Assembly: GCA_014905825.1 (NCBI GenBank)
Contig: JACGCN010000136.1
Location: 1 to 24,310, forward strand
Direction: 5' to 3'
Length of the DNA stretch: 24,310 nucleotides
From: Lyophyllum atratum
Lineage: Eukaryota > Basidiomycota > Agaricomycetes > Agaricales > Lyophyllaceae
In this document: in pieces, positions 16,482-24,310 of the stretch
How the letters are laid out: each line of letters opens with the position of its first letter
How positions within the stretch are numbered: position 1 is the stretch's first letter
Translations under genes and position numbers: made by a program
The notes under the pieces: model-generated
Seen by the model: only the letters and a program-made list of their open reading frames with translations
Told to the model about the DNA's origin: nothing
Databases searched by the model: none

Positions 16482-18713
16482 CTACATCCACTTCCATTCT
16501 TCTACAATTCGTTCAATACGCTGTCTTTCCAGGCCATCTCCCGTTCGTCGAATCCTCACAGTGGCATGCCGCCGTCTCTTCACCTCTGCTATTTCGCCAT
16601 CTCCTTGGTCACCATTTGGGTCGATCCAATGTTCTACCCAATTTTCACCGTCCTGCGGTCTCCATCCTTTCTCCGATTTCGTTTCAACATCCGTAGAATG
16701 TTCTGTTACGCTATCCCACATCTTCGGCTTGAAATTTTTGAAGGGCCCGCTTGTCTCATCCGACGCAGGTGAAGGGGAAGATGGACGTTTCCGCTTGTTT
16801 CCGTTCGGTTTGCCTTTCGTAGGTTGTGGGTTCTCGTCTTCGCTTGTATACCCCCCTGCCAACTTTAGGCGCCATCGCAGCTCCCTCGCCATTGCTGGAG
16901 CATCTTTGACCCTGTCAGAAGGTATTTCGTCCTTCACTACCTTCTTGGCGTGTTCGCTACCCCCTTCCAATATGCGTGCCTCCGAGACTAAGAAATCAGC
17001 CAGTGCGGACATCGAGTCAAGGACTCGCGGCGAGAAGGTTGCACCAGAAGGGGATTTGAGATCTCGCAAGACCTTGTCTCCTACATACCAACATAGTCTA
17101 GATCAAAGGTGTCAAGATGTATTCCCACTCGTAGAAAGCAATCTTACTTGGAAAACATAGGAAATCTGAACTTCTTTGGCACTTGCGTAGCTATTTCAAT
17201 GTTCCGGACTCGAAGCTCTGGGATGTCTCGAATTAATTGAGGAAATTCAATAGGAGTGAGGTTCTTACGCGTGGAGACATTGTAAGAATGGAGGAAATTC
17301 CCACCGAACACCAAAGTATCTACAGGAGTGTACTGTATTATAAGCCGTCAACGTTTTGCATCAAGGACAATATCAAAAAACGCACAACGGCATGTATCCA
17401 TCCTGTAGGGATGATCATGGTGTTGCCTTCAGTCAATTCAACTTTGAATACTTCGTCAACCATATCTCCTAGCCACGAATGATTCTGAAGTTCAGTGCCA
17501 GACCATCGCTCGTAAGCTGCCAAGTTATCAGGAGTTGGTCGAATAAAGTAGAATATCTAAATCTATGGTCAGATTAACTAGAGAATAGCGCCGCGGACGA
17601 GCATACCTTGGATCCGCGTAATATGTGATAGTAAACGGATGACCCGGCAAAATCAATGTGCCAATCCTTGGCCTGTTGTTAGACGAAATGAACAAGACGT
17701 CGAGCGTACAACTCACTGTCCACGCATTGGCAACACCCATCAGGCAATATAACTGAACTTTGGGATAGATATGTCCTTTGCCTTTCCTCGTGCTTGGCCA
17801 GTAGTTCTCCACCCAATCTAAATCGCGCACGAGTTTCGGTGGGAGGATCATGTCTGCGAGTTTTGTCCCTGATATTTCAAGGGAGATGACATTGCATATT
17901 TTCTCGCGTGCCTCTGGCTCAAGGTTGAAATAATCATTCCATTTTCCTAAAGTCCAGCCAGGTGAAGTCGATTGAGACGCAACATCTCTAGAAACGTCAA
18001 ACTCCTGTGTCACTGTGGCCGTCGTAGCTTACCTATGACTTCCACGGGCGTATCCTCACCAACTAGCTCAGCGACATCGTCGACCGTGAAGTCTATTGGA
18101 GGCATCTTCATACCAAGACCTCCGGGCTGCTCTATAACGATGGGTTCTGTCATAGCACTGTCGTCTTCCTCGAGCCAGTGCAGTCCTACATCCTCTCCAT
18201 TAAGCCGCTTGAAAGGGCTGTCCTTGATAGACTTCTCTTCCAAGATCCGTATCCACCGACGCGGATCTGACTCTAGCCCAGCATTCAAATTTGCATAGTC
18301 ACGCTGGGTCCGTTTCCTGACCGATTTACGGGCAGGGGCTTTGAATGTGATTGATAACCCAGGGTTTGAATCCAAACAGGCTTTACAATACCTGCATGCA
18401 CATCTCAGTTGGAAAACAGAGTAATAGGAAGATACAAGACACACCATTTATCGACAGTTTCGACATCACCACCGCTACCCGCACATCTCCAGTGATACCA
18501 TGTCATGCAGACGTCGCATCGAATCCATTGCTCCTTGCTAAAAGCGTTGTGGAGATTATCAGAACCCGCTGGACAGGAGGGACAGGTCTCGTGGTCGTGT
18601 TTTACGGGTTCAGGGACTGGCGCAGCGACCGAGGCAGAACGACTGGAATGTGGAGACGGTTCAGGAGATTTCTGCGCATTATTACGCGTAGAGCGGCGTC
18701 GTCCGCGAGCCAT
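16482..18713 (-). CDS. JHD1: JmjC histone demethylase with PHD finger, JHD1/KDM2 type
   Basis: JHD1 enzymes remove mono- and dimethyl marks from histone H3 Lys36 using Fe(II) and 2-oxoglutarate. Seven exons (18713-18445, 18391-18033, 17985-17717, 17666-17607, 17556-17386, 17332-17148, 17097-16482) give 642 residues in frame. A basic N-terminus [12 protein letters not shown] leads to a PHD finger: [16 protein letters not shown] and CKAC supply the Cys4-His-Cys3 ligands. The JmjC domain follows, with [11 protein letters not shown] and the metal pair in [16 protein letters not shown]. The distal metal histidine is in PTGWIHAV, then [16 protein letters not shown]. The C-terminal third is charged, with a lysine/arginine cluster (NKRKRPSSP). 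The acceptor of intron 3 was set at 17667 (50 bp) because it restores the family's WTDWHIDF junction. All expected residues are present, so it looks active. Confidence 0.93.
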
Positions 18714-19072
18714 GGTTGTAATCGTTTCACCAGGGTTCAATTCAAAGTTGAAGTTGAGCCGTGCGCGTGACCGCCGGCACCTGGTTGCGGTTTGCCGCTC
18801 ATCATATGACTATGAATTTGAGAGTCCGATCATATCGCCGCCGTGAGTGTTTCCAATGTGCGGTCTGAGAAACGCTGCAGGCTCGCGAGTTTTATAGGCA
18901 TCTCGGGCTTATCGGGCTAGCAATAAAGCCGCGTCCCGATGGCCCGAAATATATATTTTTGTAGTGAGATACGGCTATAAAGGCTATAAAAAGATTGAGG
19001 GACGATTTTGAGGAGCAATATAAAAGATATATGAGGGGACTATGAAGGTGAATAAGTAAAGATAAGAAGGGA
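18714..19072. other. Intergenic, AT-rich, with an imperfect inverted repeat
   Basis: The first ~170 bp upstream of JHD1 should hold its promoter. From about 18886 the sequence becomes AT-rich and repeat-like. An imperfect inverted repeat pairs TCGGGCTTATCGGG (18903-18916) with CCCGATGGCCCGA (18935-18947). A short direct repeat CGGCTATAAAGGCTATAAAA lies near 18972-18991. I see no gene here. It may be the tail of the adjoining mobile element. Confidence 0.5.
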
Positions 19073-19094
19073 TTACGTAGCGTGAAAGGACGCG

Positions 19095-19240
19095 GGTCTC
19101 GTGCATATGACCCGGGACAAAAATAGGGTAGGACATGGGCATGGGGTAGGGGTGGTCCTCGTGAATATGACCGAAGTATAGGGCATGGGGTAAGGAGTGG
19201 ATCTTGTGAAATGACTGAAGTAAGAGGGCATGGGTAAAGG
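19095..19240. repeat. Three degenerate tandem units
   Basis: Three related units start at about 19095, 19154 and 19199. Each begins like GGTCCTCGTGAATATGACC and ends like GGGCATGGGGTA. They differ in length (59, 45 and 42 bp) and by scattered substitutions. They lie just outside the recombinase stop and inside the left 14-bp repeat of the retroelement, so they may be its 3' non-coding repeat block. Confidence 0.6.
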
Positions 19241-19278
19241 TAACGGGTTCTGAGGTACAAGAGTATGAAATGCTAATG

Positions 19279-20225
19279 TTATTCGTGGTGATAAAACGGA
19301 ATGTTACGCTGTCGCTGACTGTATAGGAGTGCTTGGATCAAGATGGGACTTTTTCGGATGTAGATCTGAAAAGCCTCACTTGCCCACTGTCCTATCGCTT
19401 GGATAATGTGGGGGGCAACTCCATTTTCAGCAAGGAAAGTAGCGCTGCCCGCTCTCATTGATTGGCCAGCCATGGACTCATCGAAGAAAGTACGGTGGGG
19501 ACCGCATTCCTGCTGGTCAACCACAGCTCGGTGGACAATGGAAATAGATGATTTCGTGACGTGAGGTACGCCATGAATTGTCTCAATGGGTCTGTGTGGT
19601 GGTTGTTGCCGGATACAATGACTTTGTTTCCCTCGAAAAATCTGTCAGTTTTGTGTGCTGGCAGAAAGAATTCGTAGTGGTGGCGGAGAACGATACCGAA
19701 AGAATCCGAACGATTTTGCGATCGTCTCAAATTTCCTAGCGTCGGGTTGTGTCAACTCGCCAAGCCGTAGGAGAGCATAGAAGCCAGTAACGATCATGGC
19801 TACAAACAACCTGTCGTCATGATTGGTTGAAGCAGCATGAAATCAATAACCCGTGAGAGGTCGTCTCGAGTCAGCGGAGATTTTCTGTTAACTGGTACGC
19901 TGCGAAGGCGCAGACAACCAGAAAGAGTTTTCGATACGAGGCCTGCCTTCCGAAGCTCGCGAACATTGGGGAAGTGGGGTTCGAGTAACTTGCAGATTCC
20001 GGACAGATAGGCACTGACAGACTTGGTTGGATGTGATGGGACATGAAGATGACGTAAAATGACAATGTTTCGGAGGTGGGTTTGACTGGCAGGTCGTGCA
20101 ACTTCAGGAATTCAGATAAGAGTTTAAAGAAGAACCATATCCGGTGGATTGTCAATCATACACCCTAATGCGAGAGCACGCTCGTGAACGAGCTGCTCCC
20201 GTGTCCAGGCCTTTCGGATTGGCTG
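19279..20225 (-). pseudogene. Tyrosine recombinase remnant of the retroelement
   Basis: The N-terminal core-binding part is visible around 20225-19960 (REQLVHERALALGCMIDNP, PTSETLSFYVIFMSHHI), shifting between frames. The catalytic end is better kept: HYEFFLPAHKTDRFFEGN near 19660 and MAGQSMRAGSATFLAENG near 19470-19420. AIGQWASEAFQIYIRKSP near 19400-19350 carries the expected nucleophile tyrosine. RAG supplies an expected catalytic arginine; the His/Gly box is represented by IGQWAS. The frame ends at 19279. Multiple shifts and stops make it a pseudogene. Confidence 0.75.
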
Positions 20226-20726
20226 CCTGGACCTGATGACGCCTAGATTCATTTTTTGACCGCCCCCAGAGATTTTGAGGGGGTTCAAAAATGGCAAGCT
20301 TGAGATTAGGCTCGATATCGAGGGCGACACCTATCTTGGCACGCGAAACGGTGTCGGCAATGACATTGTCCTTGCCGCGAATGTGTATGACACGGATCTG
20401 ATGGTCGTGGGCGATGATGATATCCACGAAAGCCTTCAGGAGAGGACTGTACAACGGTTTGCAATGAAGGGTATTGAAAATGTGCACGGTGTTATGATTG
20501 TCGGTTTTTATGACAATGCGAAGGGGGCCTGATGAGGAACTGTTGGTGTCGATGAGTGCGCAAGTGACACAGAGTGCTTCATAGAAAAAGATGATCTCGT
20601 CTGATGCATCAGCAGGTACGATGGAGTAAAAGGCTCGCTTTGTGGTCGGGTAGTAAAAACCCATTCCGTTCAAGCAAGCATCGCACTCGAGGGTGATATC
20701 AGCGCCATCGGGATTCCATTTCAGAG
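20152..20726 (-). pseudogene. RNase H domain of the retroelement
   Basis: One unbroken stretch shows the retroelement RNase H pattern. It has a first aspartate in ECDACLNGMGFYYP, a glutamate in IFFYEALCV, an aspartate in IKTDNHNTVHIFNTL and a last aspartate in NVIADTVSRA. It lies between the reverse transcriptase and the recombinase in the same orientation. Flanking segments are in other frames, and a stop follows at 20152, so it survives as a fragment. Confidence 0.75.
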
Positions 20727-20962
20727 AACGGATGAGATGGACACCAGTTGCCGTTTGCAGATGTGCGAAGCCCAGTTCAAGTCCTCTTGAATCGCTTCGT
20801 TAACCCAATCCTAGTGTTGGTGAAGTCCGGCGCTCTAGCCAATTTGGCATAAACATTGTTGAGACATGGTTGAAGGAGAGGAAAGACATTGAATGCCCAG
20901 TTTATCCACCCTGCAAGCCGCTGCCACGCTTTGTGGGGAAACAAACACTCTTCCTCGCATGC

Positions 20963-22069
20963 CTATTGGTGAACCTCGCCAACTCTGCAATCAGATAACC
21001 TTGCCTCGTCGGGAAGCGTCATTGTCATAGCATTCGGATCCACTTCAATCCCAATGATGAGTAACGGCGACCCGAAAACTTGCTTTCTTTCTTTGTGCGG
21101 GATCCTGAGCTTGTCCCAGAGCTCAAGAAGCGCAACTTGAGATGAAGGAAACCATTTATAGTATGGTTCATAGTATCGTATATCATTCTCATGACAGATT
21201 CCGAAGGAGTCGTCGCTATAGGTGAGGAGATTAGGGGTTTCCTTGACGTGAATAGCTGTCCAGGTGATAAGGCTATTGGTGGAGATCCAGATATATCCCG
21301 CGCCACGACCTCCAAAAGCGTTATTGCGATCAACACTTCTCAGACCGTCGATGGTGTTGATTTGGCGAATTTGGAAGTGGAAGTGCATGGGACATAGTCG
21401 ATAGGCCTCCGCGACATCAGACTTGAATAGTGTTAAGGGACCGGAGTAATGTTCTCGGATTGATAACAGCAATTCCCCAAGATGACGCATGTTGTCTAAA
21501 GGCACATCTGCGATGTCCTTGTGGGATATCATCGAGTTTAAAGAACTCGCCAGCCGATTGATTGGTGGCCAGTCTTAGGTCCTCCGATCGCGGCTTAGGT
21601 ATAGCATGAATAGGCATGGAATACATGCCTGGCAAAAGCTCGGTTCCAAACGATTTCAAAAATTCCTTTCTCAACTTCAACGTCTCTTTGCGTTCGCAGA
21701 AATGCAGCCTGAACCAGGTTTTTGGGCGTTGGGAGCGAGACATCATATGTGTCTGGATAGATGCCAGGATGTGGTTGGCCATAGGCCAGAGACCGTTGCG
21801 TAGTCCTCGACATACCGACCTAACAAAGGCTGATTTGGATGAAGTTTGAGCAATCTCTCGAAAACGTCAACTTTGATCGGTGTTACGATCTTGAACAAAT
21901 CTGGATTGTTTCGTATGGTGTTAACGACGATGGTGTTCGAGAGTTTGTTCTCTGGAGGTGATGGTAAAGGAGCGGCGGTTTCACACCAATCTGAGGTGGT
22001 ACGCGTAAAGGGGCTTTCGGGTTCCCAGAGATTGTAGCGTAAGTATCTCGGATATAGGCCAAAAGTCAA
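20963..22069 (-). pseudogene. Reverse transcriptase remnant of the retroelement
   Basis: Three overlapping frames (22069-21743, 21782-21417, 21532-20963) carry successive parts of one protein. Recognisable blocks are DLFKIVTPIKVDVFERLL, LLPGMYSMPIHAIPKP, TLFKSDVAEAYRLCPMH, IDGLRSVDRNNAFGGRG and the active-site motif TYSDDSFG. The block GIPHKERKQVFGSPL-like (here RIPHKERKQVFGSPL) with IIGIEVDPN follows. At least two frame changes and later stops break the gene. The sequence resembles proteins common in Agaricomycete genomes, by memory only. Confidence 0.75.
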
Positions 22070-22112
22070 TTGTAGCGGGGCTACGGGGGGTCTTGCAGTT
22101 CACGCTACGTAA

Positions 22113-22196
22113 GCTTGACCAGTCTTGGTATTTGCTACGTATGCGTGAGGTTACAAGTGTCTGGTTTGTACATGTTTACTACAGGCCTGTTATAGA
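22113..22196. other. Spacer between retroelement and hairpin comb
   Basis: This is a non-coding spacer. It holds another copy of the short word GCTACGTA (near 22134), which also occurs in the 14-bp repeat at 22099-22112. Nothing else is recognised. Confidence 0.4.
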
Positions 22197-22638
22197 CGAC
22201 ACCGAGGGTGTCGCCAAACAAGCCAAACAAAGCCCAGTAAGGGCGGGGCCCTTACATACCCCCCTTTAAGATTGCCTAACGCAATCTTCCAGGAGGGATA
22301 GGGATATCGATGTATTAGTCTATAGGGTAGACTTATACACTAAACTAGTGGATGATATATGGGGCCTAGGACCCGTCGTCCTAGGCATGATTCTGAAAGT
22401 ATACCGACTGCGTAGAGTCGGTACCTTAGTAAAGTAAAGTGTACGATCACTATGACATAGTGATCGTAACATAAAGTGAGGACCCGTCGTCCTTATATAC
22501 TAAAAAGAAACCCAAGGATAGTTCGAGTAGTCCTTGGGCATGAATCGATAATTCACAAAAAAGCCTATCGATTCGAGTATCGATAGGCGCAACGCCATGA
22601 CTGGGTCAGTGAAGACCGCAATGACGGTTTACACCGTC
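22197..22638. repeat. Non-coding comb of twelve short hairpins
   Basis: Twelve inverted repeats with perfect arms follow one another: 22197-22213, 22237-22255, 22268-22288, 22317-22333, 22338-22350, 22364-22386, 22402-22423, 22442-22468, 22479-22493, 22511-22538, 22563-22588 and 22623-22638. Arms are 5-13 bp and loops mostly 1-6 nt. Together they cover about 244 of 442 bases. The strongest are 22442-22468 (12-13 bp arms) and 22563-22588 (10 bp). Arms differ in sequence from one hairpin to the next, so this is not one repeated unit. No open frame of note crosses the block. On the minus strand it would be the region directly after the stop at 22657. Confidence 0.85.
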
Positions 22639-22656
22639 GGTCGCCTACCCGGGAGT

Positions 22657-24310
22657 TCACTCCTTCATCGCGGTATCCTCAAGCATGTCATTGGTCGGAT
22701 TTTGTATGACCTCCATGCTTGTGGATCCTTGCGTCGACTCCTGGTTGGGCGGACGTGTTCCGTCCGTACCAGGGCTGGTTGTGATAACCGCAGACGCGAG
22801 GGGCACATTGAGGGCCGTCGCGGGATCCACGATGGTTTCAGGGACTGAGGTAGTCCCTGCGACTGTGGTCGAAGTCGCGGGAGGAGGGGCAGGGTTGTCG
22901 ACGGGTGTCATTGCAACGTCGTTAGTGGACGACGTTGACCCCATCATGTTTTGTTGTGCCACGTGTAGTCTTCACGCCGTGGCAGTAGGGTGAACAGGGG
23001 ATCAGCCCCAACACGTACCCATTGACGACTTGCAAAGCAGTCAATAGATTGTGTATCAAATTCATGCCGCATTAGCGCTTGAATGCGCGTAATGTCGGCT
23101 TGAGTTGGATGGCGCCATCCAGACCATTCGGGTATGGTCTGGGGCACCCCGATACGGTGGAGACGATCGATGCGTTGATCATCGATCGTTCGGAAGAATT
23201 CGAGTAAGGGAGGACCACCCTGTGCGTTAATGGGTAGTGGTGTTCCCACCAACGGTTGGCATACGCATAGGAGTGGTCTACCCATGCAATGGGTATCCCA
23301 ACATTAATCATGTGCTCCAGCACATGTAAATCGGTAAGGCGTTCGACACCATCTGGTCGAACGAACCGGTTCAGAGTCACAGTTTCTCCTGGAATGGCCG
23401 TGATCGTCCTTCGCGGACGATCCGGGTGGCCGCGTAGTATGCTGCTACAGCCTCAGCATACAACCCAGGTCGGGCTAGTATGCCCAGGAAGATTCGTGTG
23501 AACCATTGTACATCTGCCGTCGCGGACGGCAGGAGTACAGCCAATAATCGAAACCCAAAGATCGATGGGTAGTAAACGCGCATCGCATAATCGATTGCGA
23601 TGCCGGAAAAAGAATTAACTGAGCCAGGTCGCCCATGGTGGGCGACCTGCTGAGCCCAGTTCAATATTGAACGCCTCTTCGCTCGTCGGAGGTGGCAATC
23701 CGGCACCATGGCCCGACTTGCGTGGTTTGGTCTTGAGAACGCCAGCTGGGCGTTCAACAGGAGGGAACGAATTCAACCTCGCGTCCTTGGGGAATGGATT
23801 GTCAAGGCGCGGGATATCAGGATTTTCCCATGCCGCATTCAACGTAGCATCGTGCCAACTCGAGTGTAGGCACAATGCTAGGCGAAGGAACTCCTTCAGC
23901 AGTTTATACGCCTGAAGGCGATCTTCTCGGGGGAAGTTCTTCTTCGGGAACTGCACGAGGTTGACCAATTGATTCAATTGGCGGGGATTCATGGGGAATC
24001 CTCGTGGTAACAAGCTGTAGAGTCGTCCTTGGGGGACGTACTCCCGATTGTTCGCTAGTTCAAATCGTGACGCGGCCGCAGCTTCGTGCGCCGCGTACAC
24101 ACGATTGCTGTAGGGAGAATGATAGATATTATAATCTAACATGCCGAGGAATGAGTTATCCCTCTCCCAGCGGTTCTCGCGGAACACAACCCCGACGTTG
24201 TCAGGGATGCGTCCCGGTAGTTCGAGCTGAGCTAAGCGGCGACGCTCTGCCGCTTTCTCTTCGCGTTTGCGATCCCGGTCTTCTCGTTGACGAGGGGTCA
24301 ACTTGTCCTC
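22657..24310 (-). pseudogene. Hairpin-rich, frame-broken gene of unrecognised family, partial
   Basis: The minus strand is open across the whole block in a series of overlapping frames: 24310-23615, about 23640-23377, 23380-23072, about 23285-22944 and 22962-22657. The N-terminal part is very basic (REDRDRKREEKAAERRR) and enters the window already in frame, so the start lies outside. Later blocks include EEAFNIELGSAGRPPWATW, SVNSFSGIAIDYAMRVYYP, GIPIAWVDHSYAYANRWWEH and LEFFRTIDDQRIDRLHRIG. The last part is Thr/Ser/Pro-rich and low-complexity. Each junction looks like a small indel inside one ancestral reading frame. I recall similar proteins from Agaricomycete genomes but can give no function. 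A gag-like or element-encoded protein is possible. Many inverted repeats lie inside the coding sequence. Confidence 0.5.
22750..24215. repeat. Hairpins and palindromes inside the coding frame
   Basis: The hairpin pattern continues through the open frames. Clear examples: 22750-22766, 22841-22857, 22914-22937, 22957-22984, 23106-23121 (16-nt perfect palindrome), 23119-23142, 23163-23189 (10-bp arms), 23279-23295, 23309-23326, 23340-23363, 23402-23422, 23514-23532, 23580-23603, 23625-23649 (11-bp arms, 3-nt loop), 23659-23672 (14-nt perfect palindrome), 23737-23755, 23884-23897, 23965-23981, 23985-24001 and 24024-24038. The pair at 23846-23879 has one mismatch in 11. Confidence 0.8.

Larger units (their letters stand above)
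19073..22112 (-). mobile_element. Decayed tyrosine-recombinase retroelement (DIRS/Ngaro-like order)
   Basis: On the minus strand, from high to low coordinates, the segment carries reverse transcriptase, RNase H and tyrosine recombinase remnants. That order is used by DIRS and Ngaro retrotransposons. A perfect 14-bp inverted repeat, TTACGTAGCGTGAA at 19073-19086 and its complement at 22099-22112, flanks all three domains. The reading frame is broken many times, so the copy is dead. No long terminal repeats or target-site duplication were recognised. A 14-bp match could arise by chance in a window this size, so the boundaries are provisional. Confidence 0.65.

Noticed and set aside
22197..22638. 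CRISPR-like array
   Set aside because: The units are self-complementary with differing sequence and irregular spacing, not direct repeats with spacers, and the host is a fungus.
22197..22638. tRNA cluster
   Set aside because: No cloverleaf with a TTCGA-type T arm, anticodon stem and paired acceptor could be traced; stems are isolated.

Overview
This is nuclear DNA of a filamentous basidiomycete, most likely an Agaricomycete. Ten conserved eukaryotic genes are packed 6 to 590 bp apart. They are split by very short introns (44-69 bp) with fungal splice sites, and their products look like basidiomycete members of their families. All gene models were assembled by hand from splice sites, reading frame and remembered family features; no database search was run.

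Positions 1-18713 are a gene-dense host block. In order: MIC19 (minus, 3' end outside the window), DHX35 (minus), YJU2 (plus), NSL1 (plus), GAR1 (minus), PEX6 (plus), a PhoD-type phosphatase (minus), a PITH-domain protein (minus), SKT5/CHS4 (minus) and JHD1 (minus). They serve mitochondrial cristae (MIC19), splicing (DHX35, YJU2), kinetochore (NSL1), H/ACA snoRNP (GAR1), peroxisome import (PEX6), chitin synthase activation (SKT5) and H3K36 demethylation (JHD1). The reconstructed coding lengths of DHX35, NSL1, PEX6, PhoD, PITH and JHD1 are all exact multiples of three. Four other conserved genes (MIC19, YJU2, GAR1, SKT5) each carry one single-base frameshift. These are either assembly errors or real lesions in this haplotype.

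Positions 18714-24310 are accessory DNA. A repeat-bearing AT-rich stretch (about 18886-19270) is followed by a decayed minus-strand retroelement (about 19279-22069). It encodes reverse transcriptase, RNase H and a tyrosine recombinase in the order used by DIRS/Ngaro-type elements. A perfect 14-bp inverted repeat (19073-19086 and 22099-22112) brackets it.

From 22197 to the right edge the sequence changes character. It becomes a near-continuous series of short, mostly perfect hairpins, first in a non-coding stretch (22197-22638) and then inside a frame-broken minus-strand gene of unrecognised family (22657 to beyond 24310). This hairpin comb is the most unusual thing in the window. It may be the structured 3' part of a separate mobile element, or the upstream part of the same retroelement.
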